DNA from: Alphaproteobacteria bacterium | Lineage (GTDB): Bacteria; Pseudomonadota; Alphaproteobacteria; Thalassobaculales; Thalassobaculaceae | NCBI GenBank assembly: GCA_024742605.1 | Contig: JANSYC010000014.1 | Coordinates: 1 to 64,000, forward strand | DNA length: 64,000 nt | Direction of reading: 5' to 3' | Shown here: positions 1 to 9,031 of the stretch, one piece after another | Position numbering within the stretch: the stretch's first letter is position 1 | How the letters are laid out: the number at the start of each line of letters is the position of its first letter | Notes under the pieces: model-generated | Databases searched by the model: none | What the model was told of the DNA's origin: nothing | Seen by the model: only the letters and a program-made list of their open reading frames with translations | Position numbers and translations under genes: made by a program

Positions 1-755
1 AAGGACGCATCGTCGGAGGCCAGGAACACGATGCCCATGGCGATCTCGTCAGCGGTCCCCAAACGGCCCAGCGCGTGGCTGGCGGCGCCCACGGCCTTGG
101 CGGCGTCGAGATCATTGCTGCGGGTCTGGTTCGCGCGCGCCTGGAAGGTTTGCGCACCCATGTCCGTGTCAATCACCCCCGGATGGACCGAGTTGACTCG
201 GATCGGGTCGCCCCGCCGACCGAAATACAGCGCCGTCGATTTTGTGAAGGTGGTCACCCCGCCCTTGGTCATGGAATAGAGCGGATCGAGCTGGGAGCCG
301 ACCAGGCCTGCAATCGACGACAGGTTGACGATCACGCTGCCCTTCGGGCTGCTCGCGCCGGAGTCCCTGAGTGCGGGCGCCGCCAGCCGGGTGCCCAGGA
401 AAACCCCGGTCAGATTGACTGAGACAAGGCGCTCCCATTCCTCGAGCTCGATCTCCTCGATCGATTTACCGAAGAAGACGCCCGCATTGTTTACCAGGAT
501 ATCGAGCTTCCCATAGGTCGAGACCGTGTGGTCGACCGCCGCCTGCCAGCTCTCCTCGGCACTCACATCCAGATGCACGAAGCTGCACCTGCTTCCGGCT
601 GCGGTGATCTCGGCCGCCGTCGCAGCACCCAGTTCGTCACGAACATCGCCGATGACGACGGCCGCCCCGGCCTCCGCCATGCGACGGGCCGCCTGCCCAC
701 CGATCCCCCGTGCCGCACCGGAAATCAGCGCCACCTTCCCCGTCAGATCGTTCAT
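1..755 (-). CDS. SDR-family NAD(P)-dependent oxidoreductase (partial, C-terminus off the window)
   Basis: Classical short-chain dehydrogenase/reductase, read on the minus strand from ATG at 753-755 and running off the left edge after about 251 residues, so only the last few residues are missing. The N-terminal cofactor motif reads SGAARGIGG, followed by the NNAG segment and a catalytic Ser with YSMTK supplying Tyr and Lys. A purine-rich AAGGA lies about 7 nt before the start. It follows the fused ABC transporter on the same strand with an 89 nt gap, so the two may be co-transcribed. The substrate cannot be read from the sequence; classical SDRs of this length oxidise alcohols or reduce ketones with NAD(P)(H). 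Confidence 0.85.
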   Translation of the reverse strand, partial: MNDLTGKVALISGAARGIGGQAARRMAEAGAAVVIGDVRDELGAATAAEITAAGSRCSFVHLDVSAEESWQAAVDHTVSTYGKLDILVNNAGVFFGKSIEEIELEEWERLVSVNLTGVFLGTRLAAPALRDSGASSPKGSVIVNLSSIAGLVGSQLDPLYSMTKGGVTTFTKSTALYFGRRGDPIRVNSVHPGVIDTDMGAQTFQARANQTRSNDLDAAKAVGAASHALGRLGTADEIAMGIVFLASDDAS

Positions 756-844
756 TGTATGGTCCTTCTTCGATGAGAAACCTGTCCGGCGATCATCCGA
801 CGTCGCCAAGGCCTTGTCGATCCCGCCAGCCCGATCGCGCCTCC

Positions 845-3800
845 CTATTCGGCGGCGCTGGCCCGCGCGCCGGCCATCTGACGCCCCACCAACCGGGCAT
901 AGAGACCGCCTTTGGCGAGCAGCGCCTCATGGGTTCCGATTTCCACCGCCCGGCCGCCGTCCAGCACGACGATCCGATCCGCCTCCCGGACCGTCGACAG
1001 CCGGTGGGCGATCACGAAAGTCGTGCGGCCTTTCTGCAAGCGGACCAGCGCCTTGCGCACCAGCTGCTCGTTGACCGCATCCAGGTGGCTTGTCGCCTCG
1101 TCCAGGATCAGCACCGGAGCGTCCTTGAGGAAAGCCCGGGCGATCGCCACCCGTTGCCGCTGACCGCCGGACAGTCGTGAGCCGCGTTCGCCGACCCCGG
1201 TGGCGAGCCCGTCGGGCAGCTGCGCCAGCAGATCGCCCAATGCCGCGTTCTTGACGGCGGCGAGAATTTCGCTCTGGGTCGCGTCCGGCTTGGCGATCCG
1301 GATGTTGGCTTCGAGCGTGTCGTTGAACAGGTAGGTCTCTTGGGCGACCAGGGCCGTCCGGTCCCGCACCTGATCCAGCCGGTAATCCCGAAGATCGACC
1401 CCATCCAAGGTGACTGTCCCGCTCTCCGGGTCCCAGAATCGCATCAACAGTTGCGCGGTCGTGGTCTTGCCGGCGCCGCTGGGCCCGACCAGGGCGACGG
1501 TGTCCCCGGGTGAGGCCGTGAACGAAACCCGGTCCAGAGCGGGCCGCGATGTGCCGGGATACCGGAATGTCACGTCAACCAGTTCCATCTCAGCCCCGCC
1601 GGTGCGCGAAACGGCGCCGGTAGGGCCGGGTCCGTCGGACACAACCGGCTGTTCGATCTCGACCGCATGGATCCGGCGGGTTGCGCCCAGGGTGTCGGCC
1701 AATTGGCGCCCGACCTGGGCGATCTCGGACACCGGCAGAAATGCCGCCAGGGCCAGCAAGGTCAGCAGGGGAATCACGGTCGGGTCGATCGCCCCGCTGG
1801 ATGCCAGACCGGCACCCACCGTCACCACCGCCAGTCCACCGAGGCCTGTCAGGACCTCCAACAGGCTGTGCTGGGCGGTCAGTTCCCGGAAGAACGGCAG
1901 CCGCAGTTCGGCATGACGCGCGGTCAGCCGGTCGAATTCGGCGGCCCGATCCTGCTCCCGGCCGTTGGCCACCACCTCGCCGAGGCCCTGGATGGTGTCG
2001 ACCGCATGAGCTGCAAGCTCGCCCGCCGCCTCCCGCGCCTGGGAACCGAGCGTGTCGACCCGCCCCCGCATCAGCCAGGGACTCACGCCGACCGCCAACA
2101 GGAACGGCACCAAGGCCACCGCCAGCCAGATATTCGCCATGCCGAGAATCACCAGCACGGCCGTCGGAACCAGCAGGGCAACGAAGGCCGGGACCACCGT
2201 GTGGGCGAAAAAATACTCGACCAGCTCGATATCATGGGTCGCGATGCCCATCAGGTCGCCTGTCCGACGCCGTACCAGATATGCCGGGGCCAGCGTGTCG
2301 AGGATATTGAAGATCTTGATCCGCATCTCGGCCAGCAGCCGGAACGCCACGTCATGGGCTAGCCAGGACTCCGCCCAGTGCAGAATACCGGCCAGGGGGG
2401 CGGTGACGAACAGCCACGGAATCAGATGGCCCCACGATTCACCCTGCTTCAGTGCCATCACGATCAGTGCGCTGACCACGCCAACCCCGATGAACGCCAG
2501 CACGCGGGTGACGCCGAACACGAAGGTCCAGGTCATGCGCTGCCACCAGGGCCCGATCATCGCCATCAACAGCACCACCAACCGGCCCCATCCGAGCCCG
2601 TCCGCCCGGACGATGCCCTCGGTCGGTGCGCCGAGCATATCGGCGGCGGCGGACTGATTTCCTGCCTGCACGGCTGCATTGGCGGCCGCATCGGACGGAG
2701 CCTTGGGCCGGTCGAACACATCGTCGGTACCGTCCGCGTCCCGGGCCTGCTCAGCCATCAGAGTGGCGTAGACGCCGTCCTTTCCGATCAGTTCCGCATG
2801 CTGGCCTTCCTCAACAACGGCGCCATTCTCGAGGACCAGAATCCGATCGCAGTCGATCACGCTGGACAGGCGATGGGCCAAGACCAACGTGGTTCGGCCC
2901 TGCATCAGAACGTCCAGGGCCGCCTGGATCGTCGCCTCGTTCTCCGCATCCACAGCCGATAGCGCTTCGTCGAGGATCAGGATCGGCGCGTCCCGCAGGA
3001 TCGCCCTGGCGATGGCCACCCGCTGACGCTGGCCGCCCGACAGCTTGATCCCCTTCTCGCCGACCATGGTGTCATAACCCTGCTGCAGACCGGTCACGAA
3101 ATCATGGATGTTGGCTGCTGTCGCGGCGGCAATCAGATCCTCCTCGGAGGCGTCCGGACGCCCCATGCGGATGTTCTCGCCGACGGTGCCGTGAAACAGG
3201 AACGCGTCCTGCTGCACCACCGCCACCCGAGACCGGATCTCAGACATCGGAAGCTGTTTCAGATCCTCACCGCCGATCCGGACCGTGCCCCCGTCCGGGT
3301 CGTAGAACCGCAGGAGCAGACGCACGATCGAGGATTTACCGATTCCGCTGGGTCCGACAAATCCGACCCGTTCGCCGGGTTTGACCGTGAAGGACAGGTC
3401 CTTGTGGATCGCCCGTTCGGTGCCCGGATACGCGAACCGTACGCCCTCGAAGGTCACCGACGGTTCAAGCGCCGCAACCGTGCGCGCAGGCGCGTCTGCC
3501 ACCAGCGGCTCGGCGTCCATCATTCGGTGGATCGCATAGGCTGCGGACAGGCCCACCATGCCTTCGTGCAGCACCGTGCGCAGATCCCGCATCGGCCGGA
3601 ACATCTCGATGCCCACCATCAGGATCATCAGCAACGCCGTCAGATCCATCGCGCCCGCATCGACGCGATACGCCCCCAGGGCCAGCGCCGCCGCCGCGCC
3701 GAGCGCAATCATGGTGTCGGAGATGCCGCGCGCCAGGGTATTGGCCCCGAGCACCCACATGGTCGCCTGGAACAGCGCGTGCGCCTTGGTCTCCAGGCTG

Positions 3801-4456
3801 GCCGCCCGCTCCCGCGACCGGCCGAACGCCTTCAGGGTGGCCAAGCCCTGAATCGAGTCCAGCAGTTCGGAGGCGAATTCGGAATAGGCGGCCGAGCGGG
3901 CCTTGGCGGACTTGGTGTTCAATTTATGCCAAAGCGCCGGCAGGAACAGAGCCAGGAAGGCGAACAGCACCATGGTCGCCGCAACCCAAGCATCGAGAAA
4001 CACCACGAAACCGAAAATCAGAAGCGGTGTCAGCAAGGTGACCAGCATCTGGGGGATGTATTTGCCGAAATAGGTTTCCAGCTGCTCGACCCCGTCCACC
4101 AGGGTCATGGTCAGATCGCCGGAACGTTGCGCCCCAATATGGCCCGGCCCGAGTTCGGCGACCTTTTCAACCAGCTTGAGGCGCAGCTTGCGTTGCACCA
4201 GGGCCGCAGTTTCGTGCGCCACCATGGCGCGCCACTGCTCGAAAACCCCGCGCAGGACCATGGCCGCCGCGACCAGGGCGATCGGTCCCGCCAACTGGCT
4301 GAGATCGTCTCCGGCATAGACACGCGCGATCAGCCAACCGAGCAGCGCCAGCCGGGCGATCCCCAGTCCGACCGCGGCGAGTCCGATCGCGACCGCGCCG
4401 GCGATCCGCCAGCGCACACCTTCGGTGAACACCCAAAGCTTCGGCTCGAAATGCAT
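845..4456 (-). CDS. Fused double ABC exporter (TMD-NBD-TMD-NBD), CydDC-like
   Basis: A single 1203-residue polypeptide carrying two complete ABC exporter half-transporters. The first membrane domain covers roughly residues 15-310 and the first nucleotide-binding domain 330-565 (Walker [10 protein letters not shown], signature LSGGQRQR, Walker B LILDEALS). After a linker of about 60 residues come a second membrane domain (640-920) and a second NBD (950-1190; [25 protein letters not shown]). Both ATP sites look canonical. The halves resemble the CydD and CydC subunits, which form a heterodimer exporting thiols in other bacteria; here one chain would make the whole pump. No cytochrome bd genes are nearby, so the substrate is open. 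GGAG precedes the start by 8 nt. The gene is divergent from a LysR gene and upstream of an SDR gene. Confidence 0.88.
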   Translation of the reverse strand: MHFEPKLWVFTEGVRWRIAGAVAIGLAAVGLGIARLALLGWLIARVYAGDDLSQLAGPIALVAAAMVLRGVFEQWRAMVAHETAALVQRKLRLKLVEKVAELGPGHIGAQRSGDLTMTLVDGVEQLETYFGKYIPQMLVTLLTPLLIFGFVVFLDAWVAATMVLFAFLALFLPALWHKLNTKSAKARSAAYSEFASELLDSIQGLATLKAFGRSRERAASLETKAHALFQATMWVLGANTLARGISDTMIALGAAAALALGAYRVDAGAMDLTALLMILMVGIEMFRPMRDLRTVLHEGMVGLSAAYAIHRMMDAEPLVADAPARTVAALEPSVTFEGVRFAYPGTERAIHKDLSFTVKPGERVGFVGPSGIGKSSIVRLLLRFYDPDGGTVRIGGEDLKQLPMSEIRSRVAVVQQDAFLFHGTVGENIRMGRPDASEEDLIAAATAANIHDFVTGLQQGYDTMVGEKGIKLSGGQRQRVAIARAILRDAPILILDEALSAVDAENEATIQAALDVLMQGRTTLVLAHRLSSVIDCDRILVLENGAVVEEGQHAELIGKDGVYATLMAEQARDADGTDDVFDRPKAPSDAAANAAVQAGNQSAAADMLGAPTEGIVRADGLGWGRLVVLLMAMIGPWWQRMTWTFVFGVTRVLAFIGVGVVSALIVMALKQGESWGHLIPWLFVTAPLAGILHWAESWLAHDVAFRLLAEMRIKIFNILDTLAPAYLVRRRTGDLMGIATHDIELVEYFFAHTVVPAFVALLVPTAVLVILGMANIWLAVALVPFLLAVGVSPWLMRGRVDTLGSQAREAAGELAAHAVDTIQGLGEVVANGREQDRAAEFDRLTARHAELRLPFFRELTAQHSLLEVLTGLGGLAVVTVGAGLASSGAIDPTVIPLLTLLALAAFLPVSEIAQVGRQLADTLGATRRIHAVEIEQPVVSDGPGPTGAVSRTGGAEMELVDVTFRYPGTSRPALDRVSFTASPGDTVALVGPSGAGKTTTAQLLMRFWDPESGTVTLDGVDLRDYRLDQVRDRTALVAQETYLFNDTLEANIRIAKPDATQSEILAAVKNAALGDLLAQLPDGLATGVGERGSRLSGGQRQRVAIARAFLKDAPVLILDEATSHLDAVNEQLVRKALVRLQKGRTTFVIAHRLSTVREADRIVVLDGGRAVEIGTHEALLAKGGLYARLVGRQMAGARASAAE

Positions 4457-4502
4457 GACAGATTCTCCGCAGAGGACTCGATTGCCTCATTGCTAACCGC
4501 TT

Positions 4503-4557
4503 CAATTTCGTTCGGCATTGGAATAAATCGATGACTCGGTGAACGAAATTGTTCACC
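4503..4557. promoter_or_regulatory. Overlapping inverted repeats between the ABC and LysR genes (candidate operator)
   Basis: Two perfect inverted repeats sit in the divergent gap. The arms CAATTTCGTTC (4503-4513) and GAACGAAATTG (4541-4551) are 11 nt long with 27 nt between them. Overlapping the right arm is a tighter dyad, GGTGAAC-N6-GTTCACC (4538-4557). LysR regulators commonly bind this kind of spaced dyad in the intergenic region they share with a target. The position also argues for starting LysR at 4590 rather than at the upstream GTG (4539), which lies inside the dyad. Confidence 0.55.
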
Positions 4558-4589
4558 CCAATACCGAAACCTTCTGGCAGTATATCCCG

Positions 4590-5534
4590 ATGATCAGTGA
4601 CTGGGACAATCTCCGGGTGTTTCTGGCCCTGGCCGAAGAAGGTACGCTCAGCGGAGCGGCCAAGCGGCTGCGCGTCAGCCATCCGACGATCGCGCGCCGC
4701 ATCAAGGCGTTGGAGAGCGAGCTCGGGACCCGGCTGTTCGATCAGTACCCCGACCGGTTCCAGCCGACCGAGAAAGCGCTCGAACTGCTGCACGACGTGA
4801 AGGCGATGGAGGCGGCCTCACTCGCCTTCCAACGTCGCAATGACGGGTTGTCAGGCGATCATCTCGGGACCGTGCGGATCTCGATCGACGAAACCCTGGC
4901 GGAATTCATGACCCGTCATCTGACCGAGGTGCGGGAGAACCATCGCTGTATCGAGTTCGAGATCACCGTCACCCATATGTCCGCCAATCTCTCCAAGCGA
5001 GAGGCGGATCTGATGATCCGCAGCCGGGTGCCGGATCACGCCAGCCTGATCGGCCGCAAGATCGGCGTGGTCGCGCACGCCGTTTACGGCGAGACTAGGT
5101 TCTCGGACTATGCCGAACGGCGCCCGGAAGACCTGAAGGAGCTGCCCTGGATCGGGTTCGACGACGATCACCAATACATGCCCGGCCAGGCCTGGCAGAG
5201 CCGGCTTCTCGGCAATCGCAAATCGGAGCTGCGCACCAACAACGGGGTGGTGCTGGCCAATGCGATTCGAAGCGGCAACGGGATCGGCGTTCTGCCCTGT
5301 TTCCTGGGCGATATCGACCCGCACCTGATCCGCCTCTCTCCGATCCTGGAGGAGGCGACGACCGCGCAATGGCTTCTGGTGCATGAGGACTTGCGCGGGG
5401 TGCCGAAAATCCGGATCGTGATGGACGAACTGATCCGCCTGTTCCACGACCGCCGTGCCGAACTCGAAGGGTATTCTGTCAAACCTCTCGCCGCCCCATC
5501 GGCCTCCCGGCCGACTCTCGTCAAATCGGCCTGA
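4590..5534 (+). CDS. LysR-family transcriptional regulator
   Basis: 314-residue regulator with an N-terminal winged helix-turn-helix (about residues 3-60, containing LAEEGTLSGAAKRL and the recognition helix around SHPTIARRIKALE) and a C-terminal effector-binding domain. The start at 4590 gives the family's usual N-terminus, DWDNLRVFLALAEEG. An upstream in-frame GTG at 4539 would add 17 residues but overlaps the dyad. A serine rather than a glutamine stands before HPTIARR, typical of the subgroup that includes MetR-unlike single-domain activators. It is divergent from the fused ABC exporter and 22 nt upstream of a TauD-like dioxygenase, so either or both are plausible targets. The inducer is unknown. 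Confidence 0.85.
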   Translation: MISDWDNLRVFLALAEEGTLSGAAKRLRVSHPTIARRIKALESELGTRLFDQYPDRFQPTEKALELLHDVKAMEAASLAFQRRNDGLSGDHLGTVRISIDETLAEFMTRHLTEVRENHRCIEFEITVTHMSANLSKREADLMIRSRVPDHASLIGRKIGVVAHAVYGETRFSDYAERRPEDLKELPWIGFDDDHQYMPGQAWQSRLLGNRKSELRTNNGVVLANAIRSGNGIGVLPCFLGDIDPHLIRLSPILEEATTAQWLLVHEDLRGVPKIRIVMDELIRLFHDRRAELEGYSVKPLAAPSASRPTLVKSA

Positions 5535-5556
5535 TCATCGCCTCGGAGTTTCAGTC

Positions 5557-6585
5557 ATGGGGACCGCCCAGCCCGCTTTCATAATCCGCCCTCTGCCGGG
5601 CGCAAACTTCGGCGGCGTGATCGAGATTGCCGCCGGCATCGACGCGCCGGAACGGACGGAAGCGGCCATTGCGGCGGCGGAAGCGGCACCGGACGCCCTG
5701 CTGTCGTCCTTCTACGATGCGCACGGCTTCCTCCTGCTCAAGGGCATGCACGCGATCAGCGAACAGCCGGACCTGCTGGTTCGGCTCAGCCGTCTGTTCG
5801 GCCCCGAGGTCGAGGACTATCGCCAGACCCTGACCGGCGCCAGCGACATTCACCCGGAAGTGCCGGAAATTCTGGTGGTCTCGAACATTCCGCCCGCCAC
5901 AAAGAACGTTCCGGCCCGGCCGAACCCGCCGCTGAATCCGGACGGCTCTCTGCCGGTCCAGTTTCCCCATCGCCGGGGCTGGCATACCGACCAGAGCTAC
6001 CGCAGGCCACCGCCGGATATCTCGCTGTTCTATGCCGAACTGCCCTGTCCCAAGGGCCAGGGCCAGACGCTCTACGCCGACGGGATCGCGGCGTATGACG
6101 CGCTGGACGGGGCGATGAAATCCCGGATCGCCGGTCTGGACGGCCTGCACGTGAGGCTGAAGACTGGGCGCTCGGAATACGCCGTCCGCGCGGGAGAGCC
6201 GGCCCGGGCCCTGGAAGCCCACGAACGGGCGCAGCGACAGCCGGTCGTCCGCACCCATCCGGTGACCGGCCTGAAAGCGCTTTATCTCTGCGAGGCCGGA
6301 CAGATGGATTGGGTCGACGGCCCGCTGGTCGGGATGGAGCCCGGGGTCGACGGCGACGGCGCCAAGCTGCTCTACGAGCTTATGACCCACTACACCCGGC
6401 CCGAGTTCACCTATGCCCATGACTGGGACGCGGGCGATCTGGTTATCTACGACAACCGATCGATGATCCATGCTGCCACCTGGTACGATGGCGAGCACGA
6501 GCGGCGCCGGATGTGGCGGACCACCGTCCACGGCAACCCGGGTCCGCTCTACGATGGGGAAGCGCGAAGCTGGGTCCGGGCCTGA
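5557..6585 (+). CDS. TauD/TfdA-family Fe(II)/2-oxoglutarate dioxygenase
   Basis: 342-residue enzyme of the TauD/TfdA family, which couples 2-oxoglutarate decarboxylation to hydroxylation of a small substrate. The iron ligands are visible: HTD at about residues 143-145 (GWHTDQSY) and a distal His near 305 (NRSMIHAA), with the 2-oxoglutarate-binding Arg in RRRMWRTTV near residue 320. The ATG at 5557 has CGGAG 9 nt upstream and follows the LysR stop by 22 nt; longer in-frame extensions would run back into the LysR gene. The insert around residues 110-135 (a proline-rich loop) is longer than in TauD itself, so taurine is not a safe guess. It is probably co-transcribed with the LysR gene. Confidence 0.82.
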   Translation: MGTAQPAFIIRPLPGANFGGVIEIAAGIDAPERTEAAIAAAEAAPDALLSSFYDAHGFLLLKGMHAISEQPDLLVRLSRLFGPEVEDYRQTLTGASDIHPEVPEILVVSNIPPATKNVPARPNPPLNPDGSLPVQFPHRRGWHTDQSYRRPPPDISLFYAELPCPKGQGQTLYADGIAAYDALDGAMKSRIAGLDGLHVRLKTGRSEYAVRAGEPARALEAHERAQRQPVVRTHPVTGLKALYLCEAGQMDWVDGPLVGMEPGVDGDGAKLLYELMTHYTRPEFTYAHDWDAGDLVIYDNRSMIHAATWYDGEHERRRMWRTTVHGNPGPLYDGEARSWVRA

Positions 6586-6936
6586 CGCGGCTCGGCACGC
6601 TGACCTGCGTCCGCTACCGCGGCGACTCGAAATCCGACAGAGTTGATCAGACGGTACCATCACCCTGCAAAGGCTATTAAATCCGCATAACCACGTATGT
6701 AAACTTTTTTTATATTATTGCTGTAAAATCAGATTTTTCAATTAAAGACTGCATATACCATCGGCAGGTTCGTGTCTGACTCTCTTTAGCTTTTAGGCGG
6801 CTGTCTTCAACATCACCGCGCTTGAGATGGCCCAGGACCGATACATCCTAAGATTTCACCATCATTGATTTTTCTTTGAAAAAGGCATATTTAAATCATA
6901 GATTGCTAATAAAAGATCGACAAGCCCGAGTGCGCA
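6586..6936. other. AT-rich intergenic region
   Basis: About 350 nt without a convincing gene. The first 70 nt are GC-rich; from about 6660 the sequence turns unusually AT-rich for this window, with T-runs near 6707-6713 and 6868-6877. It probably holds the promoter of the GAF-EAL gene and may be a binding region for nucleoid-associated proteins. No rho-independent terminator was seen for the dioxygenase gene. Confidence 0.6.
6876..6904 (+). promoter_or_regulatory. Candidate sigma-70 promoter for the GAF-EAL gene
   Basis: TTGAAA (6876-6881), a 17 nt spacer and TAGATT (6899-6904), which matches the sigma-70 consensus at five and four of six positions. It ends 32 nt before the start codon. The AT-rich setting raises the chance of a random match. 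Confidence 0.4.
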
Positions 6937-8838
6937 ATGAATGAAACGCCCCCCAAAAAATACGGACCGACCCCCGCGGCGCTCACCCAGAGCCATGACC
7001 CCAGGTCTTCGGGTGGCCTCAAGACCAATCAGGCTCTGGACCTCCGAAGCCTGGGGCTCTTCGACAGCCCGACCGATCCACAAATTGATCTGATAACCGC
7101 GCTGGTTTCCAAGACGCTGGGCTTCCCCACCGTGTTCTTCTCTCGCCCCGGCGCAAACCAAAAATGGTTCAAGCTGTTTTTCAATATAAAGGTGTGGAAC
7201 CGGGATGAGGAGACCGACCTTCCCGACCAGGTCTACGAAAAGGAAAACTTCCTGCTCATCCCGAATACGCTAATTGAGGCACGGTTCGCCTCAAATCCGC
7301 TCGTCACGAATGCACCGCATATCAGATCCTATGCCGAGCGGGTCGTCCGGTCCCCGTCAGGGCTCCTTCTGGGCAGCCTGTGCTGCATCGACTACAGGCC
7401 GCGCGACTTCGAGCAGCACGAGCTGGATTGCCTGAACATGTTCGCTAGCCTTATCGAAGCCAAGTTCCAGTCCCGGATCGCCGGAGAATTTGTGGATCTG
7501 ATTCAAGACCAAACGCCGCATCAGGATTTGGACATCCTGATCGACAATGACATTTTCAAGGTCCGATGCGCGGCGCTGCTTGAGTCACATCCCGAAAAAC
7601 GGTTCACCTGCATTCACATCAGCATGCCGGAAGAACGTACCGTCGCGCGCACCTTCGGCCACGAAGTCCACAAGGATCTCATCTCGGAAATCGTGCGTCG
7701 GGTGAAACTGGGCCTGAGAGATCGCGGCTACATCGTCGGAGCAGGGGCCTATACCGGACTCGTCGCGTTCGCCACATCGGCCGGCCCGAGCGATCGAAAC
7801 ACAGGTGTCGCAGCCGACCTGGTCAACGCGATCGGTCAGCGCATCCAAACCTCCACGGTCATCGTCAGCACGCCGGTTCTGGTCGGCCTCGCACCACTGC
7901 CGGAGCAAGACTCGCCGCTGGAGGCCGGCTTTCTCAATGCCATGACCGCGACCGAGACCGTGACCAGCCTGGTCGCCGGCACGCGGGCTGTTTTTTTTTC
8001 CGAGGGCATGGACCGGATCGCGGAGCGCAGGCGGCAGGTTGCCCATGCGCTCCCACTGGCGTTGGCTCACGATACCTTGACCCTCAGTTATCAACCGAAA
8101 ATCCGGCTTTCGGACAGCCGGGTGAAAGGTGCGGAAGCCCTGCTGAGATGGCACGACAGGAGACTGGGGCATGTTTCGCCGCTCGATGTGATTTCCACCG
8201 CCAGGGATACCGGGCTCCTGCCGGAAGTCGAGCACTGGGTGCTGCGAACCGCCTGCGCCCAGATCCGCGCTTGGCATATCAAGGGTTACGAGCTGGGTCC
8301 GGTGTCCGTCAATCTGACGACGGAAACTCTGCAAAGAGAGGGATTTGTCGAACTGATCGCCAGCCTGATTCAGGAATTCGAGCTCCCAAGACACTCATTG
8401 GAGTTCGAAATTCTGGAATCCTCGATCATCGATCAAATGAACATAATGGTCGACCGGTTGCGGTGCCTGAAGGATCTCGGCGTGCAGATCAGCCTGGATG
8501 ATTTCGGCACTGGCCATTCGTCCCTGTCGTATTTGCACCAGCTTCCGATCGATACCTTGAAGATAGACCGGTCCTTCGTGACCGATATCGTGACGGATAC
8601 TCAGAAGGGCGTGCTGGTTCGCCAGATCATTGAGATCGGCACCAATCTACGAAAAAACGTGGTTGCCGAGGGTGTCGAAAACATCGGTCAATATCTGATC
8701 CTCCGATCGTACCAGTGCGATATGATCCAGGGCCATTATTTCTCGAGGCCGCTCAACACCGAGGACTTCACATCGCTGCTGCGGGACAGGGCCGGGATTA
8801 TTCCCCCGCGAGACCTGACGGATCTGCTCACGGCGTAA
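6937..8838 (+). CDS. GAF - degenerate GGDEF-like - EAL cyclic-di-GMP phosphodiesterase
   Basis: 633-residue soluble protein. Residues about 30-180 look like a GAF sensor domain (SGLLLGSLCCID is typical of its core). Residues 200-360 have GGDEF-like spacing but no GGDEF motif, so this part is probably catalytically dead. Residues 370-620 form an EAL domain with the expected catalytic set: EALLRW, the Asn of SVNLTTET, the Glu of EFEILESS, DDFGTGHSS, the Lys of LKIDRSF, AEGVEN and the Gln of MIQGHYFSRP. An active c-di-GMP phosphodiesterase that turns over the signal in response to a GAF ligand or partner is therefore predicted. There are no membrane segments. The upstream region is AT-rich and contains a candidate promoter; the ribosome-binding site is weak. 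Confidence 0.85.
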   Translation: MNETPPKKYGPTPAALTQSHDPRSSGGLKTNQALDLRSLGLFDSPTDPQIDLITALVSKTLGFPTVFFSRPGANQKWFKLFFNIKVWNRDEETDLPDQVYEKENFLLIPNTLIEARFASNPLVTNAPHIRSYAERVVRSPSGLLLGSLCCIDYRPRDFEQHELDCLNMFASLIEAKFQSRIAGEFVDLIQDQTPHQDLDILIDNDIFKVRCAALLESHPEKRFTCIHISMPEERTVARTFGHEVHKDLISEIVRRVKLGLRDRGYIVGAGAYTGLVAFATSAGPSDRNTGVAADLVNAIGQRIQTSTVIVSTPVLVGLAPLPEQDSPLEAGFLNAMTATETVTSLVAGTRAVFFSEGMDRIAERRRQVAHALPLALAHDTLTLSYQPKIRLSDSRVKGAEALLRWHDRRLGHVSPLDVISTARDTGLLPEVEHWVLRTACAQIRAWHIKGYELGPVSVNLTTETLQREGFVELIASLIQEFELPRHSLEFEILESSIIDQMNIMVDRLRCLKDLGVQISLDDFGTGHSSLSYLHQLPIDTLKIDRSFVTDIVTDTQKGVLVRQIIEIGTNLRKNVVAEGVENIGQYLILRSYQCDMIQGHYFSRPLNTEDFTSLLRDRAGIIPPRDLTDLLTA

Positions 8839-9031
8839 CTCCTCCGAACGACCGAGCGACTTGTATCAAAACGACCGGACAGTCACCTCCGCGCTGTACA
8901 TTTCAGCTGTCCGCATCTATGGTATGCGCCGCTTTAACTCAGATCACGCGCTCAAGGCGCGGCACTGCTGATCCCGCCGAGGGCAACGCATTTCCCGACC
9001 GGCCGATCGCAGGCACCCCGAAAGATATGAC

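Noticed and set aside
3104-4534. 476-residue frame opposite the fused ABC exporter
   Set aside because: Antisense shadow produced by GC-rich codon bias; composition is low-complexity and His/Arg/Gln-rich, and the ABC gene is clearly real.
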